A stretch of DNA of 64,000 nt from assembly GCA_036897095.1 (NCBI GenBank), contig JAYMSP010000223.1, positions 1 through 64,000 on the forward strand, written 5' to 3'. Under the pieces are notes generated by a model that saw only the letters and a list, made by a program, of their open reading frames with translations, was not told the DNA's origin and did not search any database. The number at the start of each line of letters is the position of its first letter. The first letter of the stretch is position 1. This document shows, piece by piece, positions 22,200 through 34,642 of the stretch. The DNA comes from Plantago elongata (lineage: Eukaryota > Streptophyta > Magnoliopsida > Lamiales > Plantaginaceae). The position numbers and the translations under genes are program-made.

Positions 22200-22535
22200 C
22201 TAATGTTCTAAATATTGCATTTAAGGACAATTCTTTCGTTGGTAAAAGTTATTTTTATAACGATATTTTTATAATTAAACCTTCCATTTTAAACATATTA
22301 TGATCTTTTTTTTCTTTTGAAACGGCTACATTCTTAATAATTACTCTTTCAATTATGGTATATCTCATCATATTATTCAAAAACTAATTAATCATTATAT
22401 ATAATACTATATACAGTCTAAAAGTATATATAAATAATATTACTAGAAAAATCGGCATTATAGATGAATGAGCAAGCATGAAGCATCAACATCTCATGAA
22501 GTTCAAATATAACAATTTCAATATAGCATTATTAC
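22200..22535. other. AT-rich spacer
   Basis: Nothing recognised; it lies between the PAC1-like promoter and the hAT-type element. Confidence 0.5.
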
Positions 22536-23319
22536 TAGGGCTGAACCGAAACAAGACGGAACCGACTCGGATTGAAAAATTGGACTTCGAGCAGGCCTTA
22601 AATCAATTAGGTCTGATCTTTAATCCAGAATATTTGGAAATATTGGGTCTTGGTCCGGTCCGGGCCAGGGATCAAAAATCGTGTGTTGGACTGAGGGATC
22701 GATTTTTCCAAATGAAAGTACTATGTTTACTACCTTCCAAGTCAAATCCAATCTCATTTCTTCCTATCAATAACAGTCACATCAATAACAGTCACGCTTT
22801 CTTCTTCCAATTTCTTCCAAGTTCCAGTAGCAACAGTACGCCTCCACAGCTCCACCTCACGCCTCGGCTCTAGTGAGTGTCTCCGACACCACCACGACAC
22901 CACCATCAAGCTCATCTGCGGCCACTCGCAATATCTCCACCTACTCCACTGATCCCCACCTTCCACCTACTCCGCCGACCTTCACTTTCACCTCCCACCT
23001 CCACCTCCACCTCCACCACCACCTCAGAGCCTCATCTAACTAAACTCTTCCTTTGGTTTTCAAATCTTGCACAAGAAGGAACAGATCTGGGGATTTGCGA
23101 TTGAACAGGAGGATGGAACATATTTTGGGATTTGAAATTTTCATTTTTCAGACTTTTTTTATAATTTATTTCAGTTTTGGTCGGTCCCGGACCGCACCAA
23201 ACCGACTTTTTTGTCCGGTCCTGAACCAACCATAATTAGGTCCGGGCCTCGGGATGACAAAATTACTAAAAATTGGTTCGGGCCATTTCGGGTTATGCTC
23301 GGCCCGATGCTTACCCCTA
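22536..23319. mobile_element. hAT-type non-autonomous element with GC-rich filler
   Basis: The left end TAGGGCTGAACCGAA and the reversed right end TAGGGGTAAGCATCGGG are hAT-like. Flanks ATTATTAC and ATCATTAC agree at 7 of 8 bases, the expected 8-bp target duplication. Subterminal arms are rich in CCGG/GGTCC motifs on both sides. The middle (about 22740-23110) is a CT-rich proline/histidine-coding-like stretch unrelated to transposase and may be captured host sequence. No transposase is present. Confidence 0.65.
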
Positions 23320-24371
23320 ATCATTACCATTACATGAACAAGCATCCCACCTCAATCATGATCAATTGAACAAGCATCTCCTCACATTGATAAGATACTT
23401 AATCATAAGCTACACAGCTATCACGAATTATTTAAACACAGAAACTTTAATTGATGTATAATTAACTGATTGATAATAATTAAATCTAATAAAATGTGTT
23501 TGAGTTAAAATAAAAATTGAGTTTAATTGAATCTGTCTCAACTTAAATTGATAATTATGGACTCATCAAAATTTCGATGAACAAATAGTAAAAAACTTGG
23601 AACTCAATAAAAATGCACACTTAATTGTGTACCAAACAACCTGTTACTGATTCAATATTATAGCTAAACCAAGTACTGCGTCTCATCAGCAATTCGAAGA
23701 CGCAACTTAGCCGTTCCTTTCATCACAACTTAAAAGCACAACTTGTCATCATAAATTCATAATGCCCAAGGAAAGTGCAAGCAGACTAGGAGGCATTTTG
23801 ATCGATAACTGGAAATAGATAATCAAAGAATTCTTTAATTTACAATTTTGATCTCACTGCGGTAACCAGTTCAAACGTCAGGTATGATGCAGTTCCGGAG
23901 GCAACAGCATAGTATATAGACGAACGGGAAGAATCTAAAAGTCAATATATGATAGCCTGCTACAAGTAAACGCATATATGGGTAAAAGAATAGACGCATC
24001 CACATTCAGGTCTCTACAAGACTACAACCACCTTCTTTCAAGAAGTTGCTTCAATGGAAGGGAAAATTTTCTATCCACTGACAACTAGCTCTAAAGTCTA
24101 GTCGTGTAAATCCTGATTTCTGAATCTGCATAGGCAAGAAAACACAATTAACTCCCTAATCCCTGAGAATGCATTTGATTTTGTATAATCACGAATGAAT
24201 GAAATTCTTCCTAAAATGTTATCCAATACTTGTCAAGGATTCCATGGGTAAATTTTTATGCACGAATAAGTACAGAGAAGGTCACTCTAACAAACTACCA
24301 CATTTGTATTATTAAACTTTACAATTTGCACCTCTACATAAAGGAAGGACGAAGAAACTTTGTCTGCATGA
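23320..24371. other. Spacer downstream of the ceramide synthase gene
   Basis: AT-rich in the left half; the right 500 bases are probably the LOH 3' untranslated region. No gene is recognised. Confidence 0.5.
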
Positions 24372-27300
24372 TCAATCTTCATGCTGATCTTCGTCTTCAG
24401 AATCTGCAACACAAAGATGTGCAATTACAGAAAAATCTAAGGTTAAAGCATAAAGACAATTGTCAATCTCACAGGAATAAGCCGTTGCAAAGAAAGCAAG
24501 CCACCACAACTTTCTATTAAAGAAATAAGAACATGAATTTAATCAGAGCAAATGATTCGCAAATTAAAATCTCACTTACCAGACCGAACATCTTCGCTCA
24601 GTTGCCCCCTATCTTTGATTTGCTTGACAAGCATCCGGTACATCAACACCCACCAATATACATGGAGGACAAGCAGGGAGTAAAGAAGGAAATTGAAAAT
24701 GTAGTAATATAGAGGTCCCACTTTTTTGTGCTTTTCCTTATCCAGAGTTTGGAGAACTTCATAACTGCCACATCAAGATAAAGAGTATAGTATTAGCAAT
24801 GTGATATACTGATGGTATTCCCCCCTGTAATTCCTAAGGAAAGTATCGTGGAAGCCAAAACATTGCCCTTTGTAGGGGTTCCAAATAATGTTTGAACCTT
24901 TGAGAGTATCCCATAGACTAATTACTCAATTTTTCTTGAAATTGCCATCCATTCCATCACCAAAACCAACAAAGTGAGTTGCATATTAACCATTTGCTTT
25001 CTTCTTATTATATTTGTCTGTGTTTAGGTGGGTGCACGCGTGTGATGGACTGGACAGAAATTTGTGACGCAGTGGGTAAACGTACAACTGGTGAACATTT
25101 GAGGGGGTTTATGGAACTATTCCTTATCCGAATCATAAACTAGCAAAAGGCAAAGTGAAAACAGAGTTCTCTGACCACGTCAAGAAATCAAAAAATGTAC
25201 ACCAGCTAGCAAAGTATGCCGATACTATTTACAACCCGGAAAGGCAAAAACTTTTTTTTCTTTTCTTTTATGTTCCACACAACACCAAATGGAAAGTTAT
25301 ACTATTATTATGTTCGAACATGCATTTACAATATTGCAAGAGCACAGAGAGAGTCATTTCTAGTTCCATAGAAGGAAATGTCAAATATCCACTTATCAGC
25401 TTTTGCACAATATGAGAATTATGTAGTGCAAGGATCAGTATGTTCACACTTAATCTCATTTATAATTAATGTGCAGGTAAGTATATTCATCAGCCTAAAG
25501 CATTTATCAGAATGGTAACAAGAAGAAATTTTAACCAAAGGTTTATCCAGAAACACCAATTGGTTTAAAGTTTTTCGCATAACCAATATAATTTCAAGAT
25601 GTGATATGAGCATTAAGTAGACTATGAAAACACACCTTGTACTCCATAAAATCCAGAATGGGTAGTAAATGAGACGAAGTAGGACCCATGATAGAACAAA
25701 AATAATAAATGAAAAGCTTGCTATTGCTTCTGCTCCGCTGTACTTGGACATCTTTCCTACTTCAAGAAACACATCACTAGCATCATGAAGAGCTAAAACT
25801 ACTGAGCCAGCGCGTGCAAATCTGTACAAAAAGAAAGGAGCATATGAGCTTTATAAACGTCATAGTTTGTAACTTGTAAAATAGTAACACGATCATGAGT
25901 AGCGACCTCTTAGTGCTACACACTACCGACTTTTTACCACTGATGCTGTTGGTAGCAAAATGAACACGTCTCAGTGGAAACAGTCCACTTGCATACTTTC
26001 AGATAATACTCCCTATTATTGTCACTGTGGAAATAGCTTCTATCTTTATATTATGATGCTCAATTCCTCATTAACAGAAACAATTTAGAAGTGCAAGATT
26101 CGATTTTCCACAGTTCAACAACTGCTCATAGAGTGATGGGCAAACAAGTTTCACTCCAGCAATTTGATTATCATTCACTGTCAGATCTACCTGACCTTTT
26201 AAAATGCTCATTCACTGCCCTTCAATTCAAATTGAACATTTGTATTTGAAGCTATTACAGAAGCTCAATTAAGTATAGACATACCTCCACACATAAGATA
26301 ACGCAATAAGAATAAAAGTTGCTATGTGATGTCCCATGGAAACTGCAAAGTCAGATCGCCTTGTTTCCCAGAAAACCAGAGCAAAAATCGAGTATATATA
26401 GAATCCACCAACATATATATAAAGTCCCTTCAGTTTTAACCTGGAAACAAAGACAGTTAACCTTTTAGTTATTGATTAAGAGTGAATTAGCAAAGCTGGG
26501 AGACCTGCTATCACAGCCAGAATTCAGAAATAATTGGCAGCATACATATCATGAATATGACATGTATATACTATTACATAGTTCATGGACCCAAAAGGAT
26601 ACAGTTCCATTAGGACACAGTTTTGAAAAGCCTTAGTTTCACCATGCAAAGACGAAGGATATCTTACTTATATTTTTGGTCTGGCCACGACTGGTTTCCA
26701 GGCCCAATCCAGAAGTACTTTGTATTTGTAAAATAAGGCTCGTTATAGGTCACAGCAAGTGCCAAAACCTCAGCCGAAAGGTAATATATGCATTTCCATG
26801 CTGATTCCTTGAACTTCCGTATCTTCTTTTTTCGCTCTTCAGTCTCATTTTCAACGTTTTGCATTCCTTTCCCAAATATTAGCCGTCTGCCTACTTTCTG
26901 CATATATAGCATTCATCCCAAACTAAGAAGAGGTTTGATGGAAGAGCGGAGAGAATAATAGGCGTCGTATAAATATGATGTTACTACATGAATGACTGAG
27001 TACGTTTGACTCTAAAAATGTAATTCTAATGCTAGTCTGACCCCACTGCATATGAGATCCAAAGCAGAAGAGTAAAACAAATCACACTGGAGGAAAGGCC
27101 ATCTTTCCGTCCAGAAGATGACCTTTATTGCTGCGTGACAAGTGCAATTGAGATATGCCACTTGGCTCACTGCTAATAAGTTGGTTACACGCTAAATTAA
27201 CAGTGAGACCATAACGCACAGCTTCCTGCGATTCCTATAGTTGATAATAAAAATAGAAAAAGCGCGATCACGATAACACCACATGAAAAAGATTCGGAAC

Positions 27301-27954
27301 ACACTAATGCCATAGACAAAATCTTTATTTTATTACCTTACATTACCAAATAAAACTAGAAATGCTAATGAGCTCTCTGATATTAACAGTCCTACTATTC
27401 TTCCATACCAAAAATGCAGTACTATTAAGTTAGTTCACCAACAAATTTGATCAAATCAGAAACAACATGTGCATAGCTTTAATCAAATCATTCCTGATAT
27501 ATTAAACTGCTAACGGTATACGTTTTTCCCTCGCACGCGCATAATTCATCATCGTTCCGTTTTACATCCCCGAAGTACCAAGTCAAGTCCCCTCTCAACT
27601 TAATCCAACACGCAAACACTATCTTAACCTACAAAACTTCAGTAGTTTCAACAACTACACAATTCCCCCAAATGAACCTACCTATATGTTCAAACCTCAG
27701 AAAATCAATCAGACTAACTAATCACACAATGCATCCATGTCAAACACAATCAAACAATCAGTAAAAAGCACAGAATCGAAGCAATTGAACAAAAGGCTGA
27801 CCTCGAAGACGAATCGGTCGAGGAAAAATCTGATAGTGGGGAAAAACACGGCCAGAAGAGGGAGCATGACGAAATCCTCATACTGAGGGTATGATTCGTG
27901 CTGCCAATCAATCGATTTGACCGCTTGGAAAATGTTCATGATTGAGCTGATCAT
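24372..27954 (-). CDS. LOH: LAG1-type ceramide synthase (LOH1/LOH3 class)
   Basis: Endoplasmic-reticulum enzyme that acylates sphingoid bases with fatty acyl-CoA to give ceramides; the LOH1/LOH3 class favours very-long-chain acyl groups. Predicted 313 residues from six exons: 27802-27954, 26668-26897, 26285-26440, 25636-25821, 24580-24764, 24372-24403, with consistent phases. The TLC domain carries the Lag1p motif ([20 protein letters not shown]), with the two catalytic histidines, followed by [12 protein letters not shown]. Several hydrophobic segments are visible ([55 protein letters not shown]). The acidic serine-containing C terminus (SEDVRS joined to [10 protein letters not shown]) resembles the regulated tail of LOH proteins. 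The first ATG gives MISSIMNIF; the second (27939) is closer to the family start. Confidence 0.95.
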
Positions 27955-28079
27955 CGAATTTTGGTTTCAGTAAACTCGAAAAGTACACGACGACCATAAA
28001 TTTATACGATACGACGAGAAAAAAGAGAGATTTAGAACGGGAGGGATCTCCAGGCTTCCATTGAACATGGGTCATTGCA

Positions 28080-29390
28080 AATCACTCCTTTTATATAATG
28101 AGACTTTCACACGTTCCCGTTTTAGTTTTCAAATTGGGATACACCCCCTTTTGTTCGTAAAACTTTCGGTTTGACAAATCTGACGAGGCGTGTTTCTCCA
28201 TTTAACCTTTTGGAAGTGAATTCGATGAATATGGAAATGATTGAGTGATATCGTATAAGGCTAAACATTAAAATGTAACGATTAGCAGATAAATTTTAAT
28301 TAAAACATATGGTATTTGAGTATTCTCCGAAAAAGGCAAGTCAAATGATTAAGTTATTGTTTGATTTCTTAATCTGCAAATATTCCAAGTCTTTATTACA
28401 AATGAGCATTTCATGTGATTTGACAACTTTTAGGTGATTTAATAGAAGTTTAAAGGTGAACACATTATTCATAATCCATGTTATTTGTAAAAGTAATTTG
28501 TTTTAGATTGTTATCAATTTCTAAGTTTATTAAAATTAGTATCTTAATCAATCAATTACTCTCATGAAAAAAATTCTAATTCTAAACTAAATATTTATGT
28601 GGTTCCAATATAGGATTCGAATCTGAACAAAATCATAATAAATTTTTTAGCTTGATAAGTGATCTGGACACACCATTCATCCACCAATGAAACATTTTGA
28701 ATCCATATATAAAAAATATTGAAACATAAAATATATAGAATATATAGTTTCAAAGTAAATCCATACATGAACCATGTTGTTTCAAGATATGCAGTTGATA
28801 GAGCTACTAGTTCTACGGTGAAACCATTTTAATTACAAATCATTAAAGAGCGGTCATGACAAATATGGTGATTCCGTTCCGGCTTAATCGATTTACTCAA
28901 GATTGACAGCATACGAGCCTAGTTCTTGGCCCATATGACATGTTAATCACACAAGACCCAAAAACACTTGGGGTTCAATTCAGTTCCACAACAAGGGCGA
29001 ACATCCTGATCACACGACAATTAGGTATGTATTATGTATTAAATTTTTCATAATGTGAACCGAGTTAATTATATAGTACAAAGTATGGCTAGCAAATTAA
29101 TTGCATTTGAAATCGTATAAAGTATAATATATTCATGAAGATGCTCGAAAGAAAATTTTCTATTATCTTTATAAATGTATTTTTATCGTTTTTCGAGTTG
29201 GCTGCCGTATATTTTAAATTCCACCCAAAAGGCTAAAAATGAAAAACTCCGTTCCCTTTTCCCTTTCCCTCCCTTCTTCCACATCTCATCCAATTATCCA
29301 TCCATCACCACATAAAATGAACCAGACCAGAAAAATGAGATTGAAATGGATAAAACAAACAGCAAATAACCATTAACAAAAAAAAACAGA
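28080..29390. other. AT-rich spacer between divergent LOH and GNAT genes
   Basis: This 1.3-kb spacer must hold both promoters, because LOH reads left and GNAT reads right. No repeat or RNA gene is recognised. A CT-rich tract near 29260-29300 lies about 110-150 bases upstream of the GNAT start codon. Confidence 0.5.
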
Positions 29391-29405
29391 GCACAAAACA
29401 ACACA

Positions 29406-29981
29406 ATGCTATCTCTTCACAACCACACACCCTTCACTCCACCACCACCACCACCACTCCCAAAACACCGAACTCCCACCTCCATCTCCGCCCACCAGAA
29501 CCCCCTACTCCCACCCCCACCCCTCTCAATCTCCGACGAAACACTCTCCTCACGCGGCTTCACAGTTCACCGCACGACCACGAACCTCAACCTCGACCAC
29601 CTCAACTCCGTCTTCGCCGCCGTCGGCTTCCCCCGCCGCGACACCGAGAAGATCCGGATCGCGCTGGAGCACACCGACGCAATGCTGTGGGTGGAGTACG
29701 AGAAGACGAAGAGACCGGTGGCGTTTGCGAGGGCGACGGGAGACGGAGTGTTCAACGCGATAATCTGGGATGTGGTGGTGGATCCGAGCTTCCAGGGGTT
29801 CGGATTGGGGAAGGCGGTGATGGAGAGGCTGGTGGCGGAGCTGTTGGAGATGGGGATTTTTAACATTGCGTTGTATTCGGAACCTAGGGTTTTGGGGTTT
29901 TACAGGCCGTTGGGTTTTGTGGCTGATCCTGATGGGATTAGGGGTATGGTTTACTCTACCAAGCAGAAGAACAAGAGATAG
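29406..29981 (+). CDS. GNAT1: Plastid GNAT-family N-acetyltransferase
   Basis: Intronless, 191 residues. GNAT enzymes move acetyl groups from acetyl-CoA to amines; the plastid GNAT group acetylates lysines and protein N termini, and a relative (NSI/SNAT) also acts on serotonin. The N terminus is rich in Pro, Ser, Thr and His (FTPPPPPPLPKHRTPTS) and poor in acids, fitting a transit peptide. The GNAT core follows: AIIWDVVVDPSFQGFGLGKA contains the acetyl-CoA binding signature (Q/R-x-x-G-x-G/A), then VMERLVAELLEMG and the end motif LGFYRPLGFVADPDG. The coding region is far more GC-rich than its surroundings, so a long spurious antisense ORF (29550-30083) arises. Gene order (beside CPN60B4) supports GNAT1, but GNAT3 is not excluded by sequence alone. 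Confidence 0.88.
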   Translation: MLSLHNHTPFTPPPPPPLPKHRTPTSISAHQNPLLPPPPLSISDETLSSRGFTVHRTTTNLNLDHLNSVFAAVGFPRRDTEKIRIALEHTDAMLWVEYEKTKRPVAFARATGDGVFNAIIWDVVVDPSFQGFGLGKAVMERLVAELLEMGIFNIALYSEPRVLGFYRPLGFVADPDGIRGMVYSTKQKNKR

Positions 29982-30446
29982 ATGAAGATGATTATCATTT
30001 TGATTCAATTGTATAGTTCTCGTATACTCGAATTGTTTATCTGTTTGGTCGATTGTACGGATATCAGTGAGAGATTTGAACAAATTGGCCGGACTGTATT
30101 GTAACTAACACCATTCTCAGTTTTCCGGAGTTTTTGCGCCAATTTGGCATTCAAAAGTTTGTAATTTACCACCAAAAATGGTGTTGAAGTTGAACATTTT
30201 ACACTGAATGGAGGAGTTTCATCTTGTCCCCCCGACGTAGCTACAAGTGACTGATCTTCGTGTGATATGCAAATCATGTAAACAACGAACCGACCTGTAT
30301 CGAGTTTTGCACGATTGGGAAAACAGCATGTATATATGGGTAAATTAGTTATAAACACTAATCAGGCCCTGCATTTACATTACACTATAGATCTGGATAA
30401 GTGAAGATTGAAGCTAGGGGAGAGTTCCATTTCTGTAAAGAAGTCA
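29982..30446. other. GNAT 3' flank
   Basis: No gene is recognised; it probably contains the GNAT 3' untranslated region and poly(A) region up to the Harbinger insertion site. Confidence 0.5.
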
Positions 30447-30829
30447 TTAGACCAGCCACAACAACTCAAACGCACGCCCGCATCGTGGCTTGCGACGCGC
30501 CATTGCGCGTACATCGGTAGCGTGACGACGCGGCGAGGGACGCCGCATCGTTTGAGCGCAGGCAGTGATTGGTTGTTGCCACTTGTCGATCACTGATCTT
30601 TTTTTTTAATTTCGAATTATATCCGCTTTAAAACGGTAATATATCCGAAAATACAAAATAAATAAATAAATAAATAAAAATCACCAACAGCTATGTTTTT
30701 TTGAGATCTATAAAATGAGACCAATCTTATATTTTTCGGATCATCCTCCAACTCCTCTTTCTCTCTTAATTAAACTTAAAGAACTCTCTTCCCCTCAAAA
30801 CACCCTTTCCACTTTTAATTTTCTGGCGA

Positions 30830-31916
30830 GATGGACGCGGAGAATTTTCAGTGATTGAAAATCAACAAACCCGACAAATACCATGAGTACATGCAAGCTC
30901 ACTTCGAAAACACTTCTTTCCAACCCCAACGAGTCATGTTTGACCTTTGTTCCAAAGTTCATACCAAGATCTCTACACTCAAAATACTAATCTCCATTCT
31001 CCCAAACACCAATGTTTTCACAAACACCGGAAGATGAGGTTGTTCTTGAAACACAGCCGGAAAAACAACCTATTTGGAGGCATGGGAAAGCGAAAGCCAC
31101 CGGAGGAGCGACAACCAACACAACAACCATGCGGAACAACCCATACAACAAGGGTGAGGATTTGGCTCTCAATTCAGCCTACATGGAGGTTAGTTAAAAT
31201 GTTATTGTTGGAACAGATCAGAAGTAAATTGTTCCGTCTCGTTGCGGAGAAGTATGAGGATATCAAGAGGATATGAATGATGAACGGGATGTCTAAAATT
31301 CCGTTCTCATGATTCGCTTCGTGGAAGATGGGGGCGGCTAAGAGATTACATAAATCATTGGTTGATTTGTGTGGAGCGTGCTACAATCATAGTTGACAAT
31401 CGGAGTGGCTACAATGAGTCTGATGTCATAGACACTGTCCAAGAAATATACAGAGAGAAATCAAAGCACCACACCTCATTTACAACGTTCAAACAGTGGG
31501 ATGCCATGAAATCATACCCAGAGTGAGAACTCAAGATGAACTTGGAGGAAACCATAAAAAAGTGGGTACCACTGGGGAGGCTGAGTTTGAGGGTGACGAT
31601 GTTGATGTAGTTGATCGACCAATGGAATCAACAGGTGGAAGTAGTAGAAGTAAGCGAACTGGGGTTATGAAAGTGCGGCAAGTATCAAACGGCCCATTGG
31701 TCGTAACAAGGCCAAGAAGTTGGTTAAGAATGTCAGTTCCGGTAACTCATCAATGGATGTCATGGGCGTGGGAATTACTAACTTTAATGAGAATTATCCC
31801 CAATTTCTTGAAGTGGAAAAACAAAAGTTGGAGTTTGCTCGCGAGAAGGAGAAGCGTAAGTCAAAGGCGAAGATGATGGGCATGTACTTGGCACTTGTGG
31901 GAAACTACGACAACTA
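30830..31916 (+). pseudogene. Harbinger ORF1 (Myb/trihelix-like DNA-binding protein) remnant
   Basis: Plant PIF/Harbinger ORF1 products bind the element ends together with the transposase. Recognisable pieces are spread over several frames: KGEDLALNSAYMEVS (31140-31197), VAEKYEDIKR (31240-31275), AMKSYPRVRTQDELG-like sequence (31503-31550), and the C-terminal QFLEVEKQKLEFAREKEKRK followed by MMGMYLALVGNYDN (31800-31917). Order and spacing fit the family, but at least three frame changes or stops separate the pieces, so no intact protein is made. Confidence 0.8.
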
Positions 31917-31975
31917 GCCCAACGAAGCCAAAGCACACTTAGAAGCACTAGGCAAACAACAGTTTGGATCGGAAT

Positions 31976-32115
31976 GTGGCTTGTTTATTTTTACTTTTCC
32001 TTATGTAATGTGGCGAGTTTGTTTTTTTACCTTCCGAAGTGTGGCTTGTTTGTATTTTACTTTCCGAAGTGTGGCTAGTTTGTATTTTACTTTCCGAAGT
32101 GTGGCTTGTTTGTAA
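31976..32115. repeat. 30-bp minisatellite in the Harbinger spacer
   Basis: The unit GTGGCTTGTTTGTATTTTAC plus TTTCCGAAGT repeats exactly every 30 bp at 32041 and 32071, with a partial third copy at 32101 and two worn copies to the left. It lies between ORF1 and the transposase. Confidence 0.9.
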
Positions 32116-32619
32116 TAAAATCATTGTGCATTTTGTTTGTGTTTGAATTCGAATTCGAATTTGAATTTGTCAGGCATCTCTTGAAGCATCTTATCTTTAC
32201 TTTACTTTGTCGGGAATCTTGTCAGATCTTATCGGGAATCCAATGTTCAAGTGAATCCAATGTTAGATCTTATCTTTACTCTATCTTTATATTTACTTTT
32301 GTCTGGAATCCAATGTTCAAGTGACTTAGCTATGACTAATGAATGACACATTTTTATCTCCAGCAAATTGTCTATATGATGCAATCATGGAACTCATATG
32401 TAGACACAACACCCTCATTTCTTGTTCCTCTGTATTAATTACACTGAAAACCCTCTATCCACTAATCATGTTCAACCCAGTACCTGAAAACAGTACTTCA
32501 TCCGAGAATAGTTCGTCACTTGATGAACTTTTCGATGGCTCTTCTACATCCAATCCTTTCGTACAAATGCAAAACATGATTATGCAGAATATGCCAAATG
32601 TGATCAAATACTACCAACA

Positions 32620-33780
32620 ACTATAGGTCAAGCCACGACGTAGTGGCTACACACGTGCTTACATTGACAGAGAGCAAGAAGCACGTGATGTGGGCTTTGA
32701 GCGAGACTACTTCGGTGTTCGTCCAACATATGCATCAAAATTTCAAGGGAGATTCAGAATGGAGAGACCGTTGTTCGAACGGGTGGTTGGAGGTGTGTTG
32801 CGTCAAGATGATTACTTTGTATGCAGGGTTAACCACACTACAAAAATGTACCGCCGCAATTCGCATGCTAGCTTATGGGGCATCTGCCGACTCGGTTGAT
32901 TAGTATTGTCGGCTCGGTGAAACTACGGCTAACGAGTGTCTAAATCACTTTTGTGACGATGTTGTTGCTGAGTTCGGTCCAATATACATGCGCAGGGCCA
33001 ATGAGGAAGATTTACGAAGGTTATTAGCAATCAACGGTGCACGAGGGTTTGTGGGCATGCTTGGGAGTATCAACTGTATGCACTGGACATGGAATAACTG
33101 TCCGAAAGCGTGGCACGGTCAGTTCCAAGGCAGAAGTAAAAAGACTACTCTCGTGTTAGAAGCAGTAGCATCCCAAGATGGCATTCATTCTTTGGGGTTT
33201 TCGGAAAATTCAATGACTTATCAATCGTGCAATGTTCACCGGTGTTCGACGATCTCCTTAACGGCATGGCCCATCAGGTCAACTTTGAGGTCAATGTCCA
33301 TCAATATAACATGCCTTACTATCTAACCGATGAGATCTACCCAGCTTGGGCTACGTTTGTTCATGTCATCCCGAATCCGGTAACTCACAAACATTTCAAG
33401 TTCTCCGAGCTTCAAGAGTCCTGCCACAAAGATGTCGAACGTGCTTTCAGAGTTATGCAAACACGGTTTGCAATTATACGAAATTCGACACTTGCGCACA
33501 ACTAAGTCATTTTCAAAAAGATTAACACCCCACAACATCATAGTTGAAGATGAGCATCACAAATACCTAAACTATGACGAAGAAATTGAAGAGCTCAAAC
33601 AAGATACCTGTGAGCATGTACCGGATCTCATTGGTGGAGTTCGTGTCCGTCGGGCACCGCCTACAATAAATACTATCCCGGAATATATGAACAATTTACG
33701 CCGAATGCATAGTTTAATCACGCACATCCAGCTAAAAAACGACATAATGGAACATATTTGGAGTCTACAACAAAGATGGA
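32620..33780 (+). pseudogene. HARBI1-like DDE transposase remnant
   Basis: DDE transposases cut and join the element ends. Pieces in order: EARDVGFERDYFGVRPTYAS (32670 onward), the segment CMHWTWNNCPKAWHGQFQGR (33070-33140), then VFDDLLNG, YYLTDEIYPAWATFV and KDVERAFRVMQTRFAIIRN (33240-33485). The TDEIYP aspartate and the DVERAF glutamate of the triad are present, but the first catalytic aspartate (family sequence GSIDCMHW) reads Asn in GSINCMHW. Several frame changes and stops divide the frame. It is inactive on both counts. Confidence 0.88.
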
Positions 33781-34093
33781 TCTTCTCCAGTCGAGGTTGT
33801 GTGTTTGTTTATTTCGATGTTGTGTGTTGTGGGTTTGTTGCATTTCATTTTCGTTTCGTTTCTTTTTTTCCCACCATGTCGTAATATATTCGTGGTATGT
33901 TATATCTCAATAAATTATAAAACGTATTCAATAAAATGCAATTTGATTTATTTCAACTTCTAAACAATTTTATAATATGTAAACTAAAAAAAATAAAATG
34001 ACGTGGCACTCACAACGTGATGACAACACGTTACCACTGCAGAAAAAATGCACGACGATGCGTCGTCGCGCGTCACCATTGAGGATGGTTTTA

Positions 34094-34642
34094 CATCTAT
34101 AGATATAAGAATCACATAACATTCGAACAATTTTTTAACATCTACACAAAAAAAAGGCCTAATCTATAATCGTATACTATATGTTATAGGAGTTGAATTG
34201 GGCAGCATATTTATGAAATGCCCAGTCCACTGTCTTTCCCATTTTGTTCTCTCAAATCAAAATTGCATAGCAAGTCTGTTGAAATTGGCATTGATCTTCT
34301 TCTGCATTGGAATGCACGAAACCCCCAATCGAGATACCACACTGCATGAAGCAATTTGCAACATCAGGAATGAATTCTGTTTAGTCACAGTTCATTTTGT
34401 TCAGAATTGCAAAGTCAAAATCAAATTTATCTCTTTTATCTGTTCTTTAGAATTTACATAACTACTCATATGAAATGCTAGTAGACAGAGAGGATGTCGC
34501 TTTTACCTGTCGTCATCCTGTCTACACAACTAATCAGCATCAATGGTTGATGGATTTCCTCATCACCAACATCTAGTTGTATAACTCAAATTCACAGGGA
34601 ACATAAGTAGATGTGAACAAACAGAATAATGAATTCTTCTGT
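34094..34642. other. Spacer right of Harbinger, CPN60B4 3' region
   Basis: No gene is recognised; it probably holds the 3' untranslated region of the chaperonin gene, which reads left. Confidence 0.5.

Larger units (their letters stand above)
30447..34093 (+). mobile_element. PIF/Harbinger DNA transposon, decayed
   Basis: The element spans 30450-34090 (3,641 bp), flanked by the 3-bp duplication TTA (30447-30449 and 34091-34093) typical of this superfamily. Ends GACCAGCCACAACAACTC and (reversed) AACCATCCTCAATGGTG share xACCAxCCxCAA. It carries both genes expected of a full element, a Myb/trihelix-like ORF1 (about 30830-31916) and a HARBI1-like DDE transposase (about 32620-33780), in the same direction. 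Both are interrupted by frame changes and stops, so the copy is dead. Subterminal regions are rich in CG-containing repeats (GACGACGCGGCGAGGG; CGACGATGCGTCGTCGCGCG), unusual for this AT-rich neighbourhood. Confidence 0.9.

Noticed and set aside
22754-23104. Pro/Ser/Thr-rich ORFs on both strands near 22.9 kb
   Set aside because: They come from CT-rich filler within a non-autonomous hAT-type element, without a start context or homology.
29550-30083. Long antisense ORFs opposite the GNAT gene
   Set aside because: They arise from the GC-rich codons of the sense gene, which carries clear GNAT motifs.
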